Shown in pieces: positions 1 to 11,700 of a stretch of 38,822 nucleotides of DNA. A program made the position numbers and the translations under genes. The notes below the pieces were generated by a model that was not told the DNA's origin, did not search any database, and saw nothing but the letters and a program-made list of their open reading frames with translations. The DNA comes from Rodentolepis nana (lineage: Eukaryota > Platyhelminthes > Cestoda > Cyclophyllidea > Hymenolepididae), in contig UZAE01012512.1 in assembly GCA_900617975.1 (NCBI GenBank), forward strand, positions 1 to 38,822, written 5' to 3'. Each line of letters starts with the position of its first letter. The first letter of the stretch is position 1.

Positions 1-313
1 CTTATCTCCACGTGGTGCACCCTGGGCAACGTATACTCATACGGCGAAAAAGTCTATTAACCGGCAGTTGACTTCTCACTTCAAACTACCATCACCTCAC
101 TCTATGCCATATTCGACTATTTCCACAGTACTCACCTCACCTTTTTTCTACCAATGTGTCTGTCTCTTTAACATCTTTGAAACACTCTTCTGTACCCCCC
201 CCCCCCTCTCGACTTTTTTTCACTTTGATGTTCCTCCTCCTCTGTGAAGCCTGAAGTCAACTAAAGGGCTAATGATAACCATCAAAACGCCTGCCATTTG
301 ATTTAAATAAATA
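1..313 (+). mobile_element. 3' end of a Jockey-like non-LTR retrotransposon (copy A)
   Basis: This stretch aligns along its whole length with 35713-36025, in the same orientation, with scattered substitutions. Both copies end with the same sequence, CGCCTG-C/T-CATTTGAT-T/A-TAAATAAATA, followed by unrelated flanks. The antisense copy at 22.2 kb ends in a recognisable version of the same terminus. It is therefore a 3' UTR, and coding sequence would lie to the left of the window. A run of 12 C lies at 195-206. Confidence 0.75.
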
Positions 314-3300
314 ATTAAATGTAAATGTTATTTTAACGTCATAGTTAGGTGTGATAGCATGCCCTATTTGCACTATAAGAGCCCGTATATTGGCCAAAAT
401 CGGATTGTTTAATGAGGGCGAAAATCCCCGGGAACCACTAAAATAACTTCCCAAAATTACTTTTTTAAAGTTATTGAAAGATTGCAAAAAAGAAAATAAA
501 ATTCAATGCATTTCCCTTCTACCGGAAATAACCACAGAAATAAAAAATGCACGTTACTTTGTACCTGAGTGAAATAAATACATATTACCTTTTAGCATAC
601 CGTCTTTATTAATAATAGATGTATTTCCATATCTTATTGATTTCATTTGCTAACTGAACGTTAACCACTTTTTTCGCTTGTCTGACAAAGAATAAATAAT
701 GGTACAAATTTTGAAGTGAAAATATTGAATATTTAGCATTTTTGTGATTTATTTAATTGCGTACATAGATGCTTTCCGAGTGTAAAATTGAAAAGCTGCA
801 GACTTCGGGTAGTTCTTCAACGGCTTTTTGAAGAGACCATCGTTAAGTTGAGTGTCCACATTTTGGATGAGACTCGGATATGTGGTGAGCTTAAAGTAAC
901 CAGAATTTGATTAGGGTCTGAGTATTTGTCACTGTTAAATAACATTTGCAGATTTCCTCTTTGGTTTCAAACGGTCGTCCCTCCCAATGTCAGTCGGATA
1001 GTGCTGCAGATAAGTTCAAAACTAGCAAATATTGCAATTAGGAGAGTTCCGATGAAACCATTCGTACGTTATTGAAGAAAAAATTGAAGGGCAAATAAAA
1101 TATTATACTTTTCTACTATCATTCAGCTATGCTCGAACCTCTACAAGTTGCGTCAGCTTTTCGTGGCAAATGATTCAAAACTGGTTGTAGAATTATAGCT
1201 ATTACCCAGACTGGGTCACTGCCATTATAAATGGACTTAGAAGCATAGTGATGGTTCTCAACTTTAAAAAGAGAACAATTTAATGCTTGCGGAATTCAAT
1301 GAAAATCACACTTTTAATTTGTTGATTTAATTAATTAATCCTTTTATTAATTTTTACGTCCCTTACCTGGCTATTTAACAATGTTGCCTGTTCAGACGCA
1401 TTTGCATGAACTGGTTATATGAGAAGAAAATCTGCATTCAATGTGCTCTACTTAGCTCTTTTGAATAACAATAATTGCATTTATAATATGCATCTTTCCG
1501 TTGAAGGAATATTTATTTAATACAAGATATTAATCTTTGTAACGCACTTAAGCCTCTATGAAGCCTGACCTATGGAAAGTCTAATAAGCTTATACAAGTT
1601 TACATAATGTATAAAAATCCGAAAAATTAACATGAATTGATAATCAACTCATCATCATCTATAATTCAAGAAAACTTTTGTGTGCATCTATCTTGAAAAT
1701 CAGGAATACAATTACTAAATTGAATTACGGAAAAGATGTTCGTATCAAAGTAAGCAATACACTGCCAGACTGCTAAAATGCAAATTTAGCCAAATTCCTG
1801 TATTTGCGAGTTTATTATTTATTCATCTCATTTCGTTTTAGAAATTTTGTACATTTCACGTATTCAGTTACAATTCAAAAATTAAAGCTTTTCAATGGTC
1901 TTCTTAATTTTAAGAATTAATAATTACAATCGGTAGTGTTCAGTTGAACCCCACATTAAATGGCATTTAATAAAGCCTGTTGTGATAAAATGTTATCTAC
2001 TTGCTGCAAGAGTAAAGAACGTTTAAATGTGATTAAAATTTCACATATATTAATGAAACGACCATTAAGCTTTGCATTCACTCAGATAAATAAGCAGAAT
2101 TTACGAAACTTGATGAGTTGTTTGGAAATTATGTTGTAAGTTGTGAGGAAATATGGGAGAGCAAAGGGAACTTTTCAATCACTCTTTGGGCCCTGTCCGA
2201 TTACTTCCTTAAAGAATTTTTGGGTTAATGAGATTGCACAGGAGAAATTGTTAGCTAAGATAATAACCAATTAAATAGTAACAAATAATAAGTCCGTCAG
2301 AGATCTAGAAACTTGAACTCTGTGGAATATCATTGAATTAAGACTGAATTAAAGAGGCAATAACCTTCTTGAGGTGTCCTTGAATAACTTAATGAAATAA
2401 TTATTTCATATGACAAGGTCAATACTAAAACGTTGTTGCCGCACTTGGGATTGATGCATATGTTCTGTAACATTAAGGTATGCATTAGCAATTTGTACTT
2501 TATTCGACTACCTCAGGTTCCTTCATTACTTTTATTGTTATTTCAAAATAATTTCAAATTAAATTAAAGCTTTAAAAGTCGTGACCTTTTAGAGATTCCA
2601 CGCATTTTTAAGTTCTAAATATTTACATTTATTATTGAATTGACAGCACATTAAAAGATATTCAAATGTAACTTAACATGACATTCACCCTTTTTATGAA
2701 CCATTCGCATCGGATAATTTTAATCATCCGAGTATCGTACACATGACATCCTCGATTCATCGTGTGTTTACAGAACCCTGATCCATGACTTAGCATTTAA
2801 CTTTCATTTCCGTTCAATTAAAATGGCAATTCAGTTAAATTTAATCTTTTGTATGAAATTTATTGGAATGTGCTAAATAGAAACCGATTTTTCCTCTTCT
2901 CTATCCAGCCAATATTAACGTCGCACAAAAAATAATTTTGTATATTTTGCATTTCTTTTCAAATTAACTTCTGCCAAGTTCAAGGAAAGTTCAATATTAA
3001 ATAAAATCTTAAAAATTTAACAAGGATAAATATTTCCTTTTATCTCTCTTGAATCACTGTATTGGGCTTAACTAACCAATGGTAATTTTCCTTTAAATCT
3101 ATTGGTTGAATTAGATGTTTGACAAATAACAGTTTTCATTTAACGCAAATCGACAGCCATTATTTGTTATTAACAAACTAGTTTCATGAAAAGGGATTTA
3201 GCTTGCGATGGTAGGTTAACTCAGTATTTTTGCTATCTCATGTTATTATTTCAACAGTTTAAATTTTTTCCTATCATATACTAGCTTCCATCTTTAAGCA

Positions 3301-5259
3301 AGGAAATTTTCAAAATAATTTAATTGTCTCAGGATAAGGACTTTTTACTTCATATTAGCAAAGTGCAAACGTGACAAGTTGAAATGATTTCTGAATTTCA
3401 TGTCATTTCATTACAGTTACTTAAACATATTTAAATTAAGACAAAATAATTCTTATTTAAACCAATTCGCTTATAATAATTTTTTATGAACTTATAGGTC
3501 ATTTATTTTGTCGAAGTCAAAATGCACTCTAAGAACTGTTTATCATCATAATCTTTATTTACTTAGATAATTATAAATCTTAATTTATCCTCATAAGTTT
3601 AATTCTAAATTATATAAGTAATCTACTTTCTTGGAATAAACCATATAATTAAATACTATGGTTCGAATTATCTGCGAATATTAACGAAGCATAAACTTTT
3701 AAGAATTTATACTTGATAAGTTTATAAGGAAGGACAAATGAAACTTGTTTCCGATTAATTTATCGAACCTCATTAGTGTCCTCGTATAAAATTGTATTTA
3801 TGAAATACACGAATGTGTGGCATAAAGTTATATAACTTTGGTCTTGTTTTTGAATTAAAATCATTACTGGAACAATAAGAAATTCAGTATTTGATGAAAT
3901 TGTACATGCATTATCTACTTTCCATCGTTTGATTTTATGACTTTAATGCAGATAATTTAATAACACTGTCCACAAATTTAATTGACTCATTTTAAATTGG
4001 TTAGACCATGTTCCTTTAGTTGCTGGAAGTCATTTGTCATATGGCACGCTAGTTCATGAAATTACTTATTGCAAATCGATTTGCACGATCTGGGCTCTAA
4101 AAGGGAAAAGTATCTAAAGAATGTTTTAGTCAATTTTAGTGGTTATTGAATGACAAAATTGAAATTAATATCTAAAACAATGGTAAAGTAAATTTATGAC
4201 AATCGATAAACATCGATGAAATTTTTTGTTGACAAAGTGGATGACATAAAGGAAATTATATTTAAATATGGAATTGAGAGTGTACTTTGCAAACCATAAT
4301 TTTTAATAAAAATTATTTTGTTCTTTTTGAATGCTCATATAATTAATAGAAATTGCAAGGAAATCAAACTTGTATCCTTAGTGAGAAAAGGTAGCCGAAA
4401 TAAAAATCATAAACAGCTGTGGAAACAAAGATCAAATTATGGCCAATATTGCTGAGAATTAATTATTGGATGAATGATATTTTCCAAGCGAAATGCCATT
4501 TTCTTCATGTTCGTAAATTTCTTGATATTGTTTGGAGCAAATTATGCTAGGATGTTTTAGCACTCATTTATCTAAATATAAAAGGTGATATCAAGGAGAA
4601 GTGGAATGTTCAATTATTTGAACTGAAAGGTCCTAACAGTTATGAGAAGATATTTTTAAGAAAAAAAGAAATACACGAATTTACTCTATTTTAGAAGGTA
4701 TTATTCACACATTTTTACAAAAAAATTTAATATTGTGAATCTGTTGAATTTGTAACCTATTCCTTTATGAATAAAGCATCAATAAACTGGAATCTTTATT
4801 TTGAGTTTATTGAAGGCAAAATAACTTTATGCATTTGCTAAAATTATTTAGTGAATGCATGAGAACCTACAATAGAAGTTCAATTCAAGTGACCTTTTTG
4901 CACTCCAGGTTATCCCTAAACTGTTCCATTTCCTTAATGACATTTTTGTTGCCAAAATCCTTTTATAGCTACACTGTGTTAGGACTGTTATTTTTCTGAA
5001 ATATATGCAAATTGGTTTGAAGATACTACTTTCATAATATGATGCCGTTAATGCAAATTCTATCACATTTTTTAAAAAGGCGAAATTGTAACTGATTAAT
5101 AATATGTTACGGAAGTTCAAATCGTAGTTTTTTTGAAAAAAGTTTTCTCAGCAGTAATAATAAATTGATATAAGTGTACAAGAGTGATTTTCTAAAACGG
5201 AAAGCGTTTCCAATATTACAGTCAAATTTTCATCTTAGATGCAGAACTAACCCCCCGAG
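314..5259. other. AT-rich intergenic/upstream region, no gene seen
   Basis: About 4.9 kb of AT-rich sequence between retroelement copy A and exon 1. The open frames here (269-487 and 4848-5120, minus strand) are short, of random composition and without recognisable domains. The receptor promoter and any 5' UTR exons should lie here or further left. I could not single out a core promoter; TTCTCAG at 5145-5151 could be a 5' UTR acceptor. Confidence 0.5.
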
Positions 5260-5286
5260 ATGAAAAAGCTCCATGTCCACATTTAA
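5260..5286 (+). promoter_or_regulatory. Upstream ORF overlapping the receptor start codon
   Basis: An ATG at 5260 opens a frame of eight codons ending in TAA at 5284-5286. It is out of frame with, and overlaps, the receptor ATG at 5273. Ribosomes starting here would skip 5273 and could reinitiate at the in-frame ATG at 5327 (Met19), which sits directly before the hydrophobic signal core. An in-frame TGA at 5261-5263 closes the receptor frame upstream. Whether 5260 is in the mature mRNA depends on the unknown 5' UTR structure. Confidence 0.35.
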
Positions 5287-5708
5287 TAATGGGATAATGT
5301 GGAAGCAGAAACAGAGTAGTATTCTTATGTTCAACAGATCACTGCGTCTTTCCATCTCCTTTCTCATTCCAATGCTGCTATTCATAAATGCTATCTGCGG
5401 ACAAAATATTATTGAATTGTCAACTGAGATACTCCAATTGCAAGGTCCACGAAATACTTCTGTTGAGAAGAGTGCAACAGCGCAACTGAAATGTCGACTC
5501 TTAACCGCAAAACCCCCGAAAGATAAATCGAAATATCATTACCCATCACCCTCCTCCTCTTCTTCATCACTTCATTTTATTCCCTGGAGAATGTCAGGCA
5601 ATCAGAGGGTAAGCGTACAGTGGATTATTGATGGATTTGGATTTACCAATGACAGTCTCATGGAGAGCTACGAAGGCCGCTATGTCATGCCAGGACCACT
5701 TAGTGAAG
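5273..5708 (+). CDS. kirre/rst-like: Exon 1: signal peptide and first part of Ig1
   Basis: Encodes residues 1-145 plus one base (phase 1). The hydrophobic core (residues 26-42, LSISFLIPMLLFINAIC) precedes a likely cleavage near Gly43. Met19 (5327) would give a more conventional, shorter signal peptide than Met1. Ig1 B-strand Cys is C74 and the C-strand is VQWIIDGFGF (W117). Between them lies an unusually long Lys/Pro/Ser-rich loop, including six consecutive Ser at 94-99. Sequons are at N61 and N126. The donor is GAAG|GTGCGC at 5709. The open frame runs past it to a stop at 5741, but that extension lacks Ig character. Confidence 0.85.
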
Positions 5709-8700
5709 GTGCGCTGTGCTTATTTCCTTTAATTTTCAATTAATTTATATGCTCAAATTTTATCGATTTTATAAACGTTTTTAGCACATACAATTTAATA
5801 TTGCTTTGGTTTGTATCATTTGGATAAATTTTAGAAGAATAAACATTTTTCGATAGTTGTATAACTCTTGGAAATTTCTTGGAAAGCAGTTTTTATAGAG
5901 TCACATAAAAAGATAAGAGAGTTAAAAGTAAATTAAATCTTTTGTACTTGATTAGAGCAAAATAAATGGTTGCTGGTTAATAATTTATATCTCTTTAATT
6001 TAGAGCATGGTGAAGTGCGAGAGCTTCTGGTGATACGCATTTTAGTATAAGCTAATACGCGAAGTATGTCCTAATAAGTAATTATTACCGTATACGATAG
6101 TATTAACCTATTCTTTGAGGTTTTCGAATATAGCATGAAACATTTTAGGAGTTTAGAGGTTATGTATTTTATTGAATCATTGAAAGTTTTCATGGGTTAA
6201 CTGTAACTTGGAATATTATCTAACTTAGAGGAATTTATTATTTGGGAACTTTTGTTAGTTATGCGAACTTGATCAGACTTGATTGATCACAAACATTTTG
6301 TTTAAGTCAGCCTCAGCCTACGAGACTATTTTTTTAATCAAAAGTTGCATGAACTCTTTCATATTCGATGAAACAATGCAATTACCATAATTCTCCAAAG
6401 TATTCGATGCTGTTTTATTATTAACATTGTAGACAATTTGCCATAGTTCTTCGTGTGTATGGGTATATTGAGATTATTTAAAAAATTGTTCAAGGTAATC
6501 AAGTTGACAAAATATAAGAAATAGTTACCCGTGAATTAAATTTCCACTTTAAATGAACTTTTCAGTGCTCAATTTTCAAATCTTTTGCCACTATGGACAA
6601 AGAACTAGCAAGAAAGAAGTACAAGAACAAAATTTCTAAAACGTAGTTTCCTCAGATACTGACTCGTTAGTGAGAAAAAAGACTTGACATAGGCGTGAAA
6701 TATATGATTCATAAATGGAATTGTGTACAAATATTTCCCCATAGACATACTTATTTCCTCAATCTTTATTATGCTTATCTCAAATTAAAATTTTTTAGGA
6801 TATTCTTTCAAAAAAGCAGAGACTAAACCTGCAAATAATTTTTCATTTAAAATTCTTGTTTCGTGGCATCTTGTAGCCAACATATTACTTGTTATAGAGC
6901 CTTTTCAAAATCGTGCACTTTCGTTCAAATGAGTTAAATAAAATTTTAGTAATTACCATAAGTTGATAAGACAAAATCCCGTTATGTTAATTTATTCAAA
7001 AATGTCTTGCTTTGATTTTCGGTAGAAGTACAAAAGTAGGTCCGTTTCCGTAAATAGCTAATTTCATCGAACGTTGGAAGAAAACCTTAGAGCTAGCATT
7101 TCATTCTTATTGGTGTTTAGTAATCTCACTTATTCGATTTCCCTATAATGCAATTTTAAATGGACTTGATTAGATTACAAATACTCGTGTTAACGGCGAA
7201 CTAAAGAAAATTTTTGTTTAATGCAGAACACTAGACTACAAACATATAGTGGAATGGTAATTTAAGGAATTAAGTATAATCTATGCAAATATGCATACAA
7301 AAGACTCCTGGCGATTAGAGATAACAAAGCTAAAGTTGTTTAACTTATATACATTTCCCTTCTTGCACAAAATATGACCTACAACATATGACTACGTTTT
7401 TATACAAAGTGTGCCATTAACGTTTTATAACACAAAGGCACCAATTTCATCTTTGATGTTTGACAAACGTGTAATGTCAAGTCTTACTGCTATAATGCCA
7501 TGAACACCCACCTAATGTGTAGAAGCTCAAAAAATAATTCTTAACACAAGTTGCAAATTGGATTGCTTTGAAATGAATTCATGCTGAAGTTAATGTTAAC
7601 TTATGTAGGGTAAATGTTAGCGAAAAGTGTTTTAGTCAAGTGAAAGGTTTCGAACATGGTGTAGAAGGAAGAAATCGAATACATCCCTTATGAGATTGGA
7701 TCACAGAGTAAACTATTTATGGCCCTAAAGTAAAAGTCTTGCAATACGTTACATTTAATTATGTCCATACCCTGCTTACTCCTCTTTTAGTTTTACCGAT
7801 TCAGTCGAAGAGCTTAAGAATTCTTCATTAACTTATTTTTTGTCCATTTTATATGACTATATATATATATATATATATAAATCCATTTCTCTCATATTAA
7901 AACATTGTTTCAATATCACAATGAAATTTCCATTAAATCAACCCTAGTTTCTTGGTTCAAAAGAAAGTTTTAATAAAATGAACCCAGTTGCTATCGTTCT
8001 CTACAATTTAGGTGTCCGATAAGGTGTTGCACATGCAGGGCAATTATATTGCACGCACTTCGATCAGTAAACTTTACTATTTATAAATATTTTATGGTGC
8101 AAAATGGAGACGACGGAATGACTGTCTCATGCCCTATATGCACCTTGAAGAAAGAAAGCTGAATTACAATTATTTTAACATAGTTTTATGCCAGGGTTTA
8201 ACCAAATGTTTATTTAATTTTTATTACAAATTATATGTACAGATTACGTTTGTTCTAAAAAGCCCAGGAAAGGAACTTTAGAATTAAATGTCTCGTAAAT
8301 TGTACACAAATGCTCTTTCTTTTTATATCTTTATAAAAACGTGAATAAATCACTTCATGAAGATGTCCTGGTGAACAAACACTGAACTTCTAATTTGTTT
8401 AAAACGTCAGAGATGAACATCATCTGGTAGAATTAGCTGAACTGTATTTTCATTAAAGCCCCTTGTGAGAAGATACTTAAGTGATATTAAAATTCATGTG
8501 TTTTTATGATTGTGATTTCAAATTCAATTAAATATTCAATTTGCTATTTTACATTTATTTAAATTTTGACGCCCACTATTAATAATAAATGAATGATTAG
8601 CTTTAATGTGTAAGCAGCATTCATTATTGTCCTTAAGTATCAACGATTAAATACTTCTTGAAAATCTATTAGCTTAAGTGGACGACTATTCATTTCCTTA

Positions 8701-11700
8701 TTAATTCAAGTGTGAATGATATTTTCGTGAGCAGATTGTCACTTATCTCTAGGCCATAAAGATTATTACATGCTATTTTAAGAATTACTCCCTCCAATAT
8801 GATTGTTTACACTGCCCGGTTAATTTGTGGAATAATTTAATTCTGACCTTGAAGGACTAACTTATCTCAAGTAATTTTGTAAATACTTCGATCCCTATAG
8901 TTTTTGCTACCTGTTATTCAATTTTATTTAGCAAATACCCCTTTAACGAAAAAAATACACAAATCCCTTTTTGTCAGCTAACAAAATAGTATTTTTTTGT
9001 CACTTATTGAGCACCTACCATGCAATGTTTTCGGTTCGCTATATTACAAATGCAAATGAATGCGATCTGTTAGAAGGAAACGTCGATTTCAGCCAACTTT
9101 GCTTCATAAATGCACCCGTTTCCGCTTGATCCGTTTTATCTCCTTCATTACCCGCAAAGTGATCCAGATATTTACCATGAAATTGTGAGAATCGGGTTTA
9201 CAGGCAGGTAATTATGAGTTTAGTACAAATGGCAAATCAGGAATAAAATCTCGGGATATGAGGTTGTTCTAACTTTCAATTTTCTATTAAATACTAGGCC
9301 TAGACTTTTTCTTATCCCTCCAGAATACTTCTTGTAATAGTGTTTTCCTCATTCAGGTGTATTCGACCTTTTCGTGTACAAAGTACGGAATTTGGATCAG
9401 ACCTCCTTCAGCTGCCAAGTTACAATTCAGACCTTTCAGTTGATGCAGCCCCCACGCGTTAAAACTCTCACTAGTTCCACAATTTTTATAACTATTTATA
9501 GTAAGTTAGAAATGCTCATGCACCTTTTTTTACTAAAAGTACACTGACTATATTTTATCATTATCTTTGCTAGTGCAGAAACCTTAAACATACTTACTTT
9601 ACTCCGTGGTACGATTTTTTAAGTATAAGTGGGCACTAGAAGCACTTAAAGCGTTGCTCATTATGTACATGATGATCACTTGATTTGATGGCCGTTTCAC
9701 CTTGTCATAAAATTAGGACACTGAATGCCCCCTAGATAATCACTCTTCTCTTATTCGTCGATCCTATTAGAATAGGAATATAATCTCCAAGCTTTTGAAT
9801 TTAGATGCTTTAGGTTCCTTGATATGGAGGCCCACCCATCCCCCCTGGCTTAGCGCTTAACAACATGGTGATTAAGACATTCAAGTGGCGACAAGAGGCG
9901 ATAACCACGTACTGTGGTATACTGAAAAACCAACATTCTAAAATTCAAATATAAGTTGCGCTGCAGCATATTATAATACAGTAGGGATTTATTTAAGCAG
10001 TTAGACGCGTATGTCCGTAAACTAATTGAAGAAAATTTATTTAAATAACAAGAATAACCTTGAATATAGACACAAAATTTTCTCCAGCTTTTAGCTTCGC
10101 ACATGTATAATTTCAAATCGAATTCACCCAACAGCATTTTGCTTTTGAATTCTCACTTATATAATATTTTGCTTTAAACAAAACTTATTTTTTACTTTAA
10201 AGTGAAATCCCGAAAACTTCGTTTTTAGTGTCTAGTAAGCTTTTTACCATATTATTAAGCTTTCATAAGCTGCATGACAGATGGCAGAAGAACCGGACTT
10301 CTACAAAAAAGTCCTAATTATCCTATTTGTCTATATTATTACACGCTGTCAGTAACCAAAGATGATAAGCTTCAATAGGTTACAGACAAAGATTATTTTC
10401 CACGTCTTTTTAAACTCTATGAGCACATTTGCCAGCATTACAAACTTTTTAAGTCCACTTTTCATTATGTTCAACCGATCCGTTTTCTTTTCTTACATAA
10501 ATCGTGGGGGGGGGGGGGGGGGAGGATAGAAAAGAGGCCAGTCATATTAGCTGTCCACAGCATTCAATCAGCATCTATTATAACCGAATTTATTTATTCT
10601 GTTTCCAAGCTAGACTATTCAACCTTCCCTTGCCTCTTGATTACGTCCAGATGTAATTCGGTTTTTTTGTCATTTAGGTGCTCCAGATCGTCTTTTACTC
10701 AGGCAAATACCCTTAACCTCGGCTTCCAAATCCCTTCAAGACAGTTCAACTAAGCTCTCTCCCGACAGAATTCAATCTGACAATCCGTCTCAGTCGGACG
10801 CTCATGCATTCCCTAATTTTGACGAACAGGCCTCATCAACACTATCTCGACCACCAATATCGCACACAATTTCACATTCCAGTAATTCCATGGACGCTAA
10901 CTTTAGAAATGGTGATAATGAAGTGTGGGCACTGGAAGGAAGTGAAGTGTCCCTGGAGTGTGTAGCCTCACCCAGTTCTCCCGTATCTCGATTAATGTGG
11001 ATTCTGTCACCGGTGGCAGAACTTGAGGCTGAACTGTCCATGCCACCGACATTTGATTTTGGGAGTTTTTCCGAGAAAAGTCGAACACCGCAGTATGATC
11101 GCGAATATCCAACATGGAGATATGTATTCAACTCTAAAGCACACAATGGATTAGGCTACAAAATTGTCAACAAAGAAATCCCGGATGTAGGAAGTGGACT
11201 GTAAGTTTGAGTGGCACTTTATGAATAACCATTAGTAGAGTTCAACAACCAATAGGTTTCTGTTCGAAAGTATCCATTGACATATTTCAAGCAAATTACT
11301 TACTGTTTTATCAAATAAATGGGACTTCAAAATTATTTAAAGATTCATATTTTTCAATTATTAATAAATATTTAGTGTATTTTTTTAAGTCAGTCCAAGA
11401 AACTACAAAGCTCATAACTGCAGTTTTATTTTGTCTCAGAACAATCAATTCCCACAGATTGTCACTCCTTCCAAACACATTGACAGCTAATTTGACTAAA
11501 CTTCTATCGGTTTAACGAGGTTATGTAGATAACTTGCATTTCTATGCCATGTCCTTGTAGGTTAAATAAAACTCCTCGGGTTAAGTACACTCGGTCCTGG
11601 CCCTCTATTCCCTCTCTAAAGTCCGAGTCAACTGTAGCCTAATGATATTTGGTGGACAGGTGAATCGTAGGGACAGAAATACAGCTCAAAATAGTCATAC

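Noticed and set aside
10802..11146. Minus-strand open frames over exon 3
   Set aside because: Exon 3 is locally richer in GC, which lengthens open frames on the other strand; only the plus frame fits Ig2 and both splice phases.
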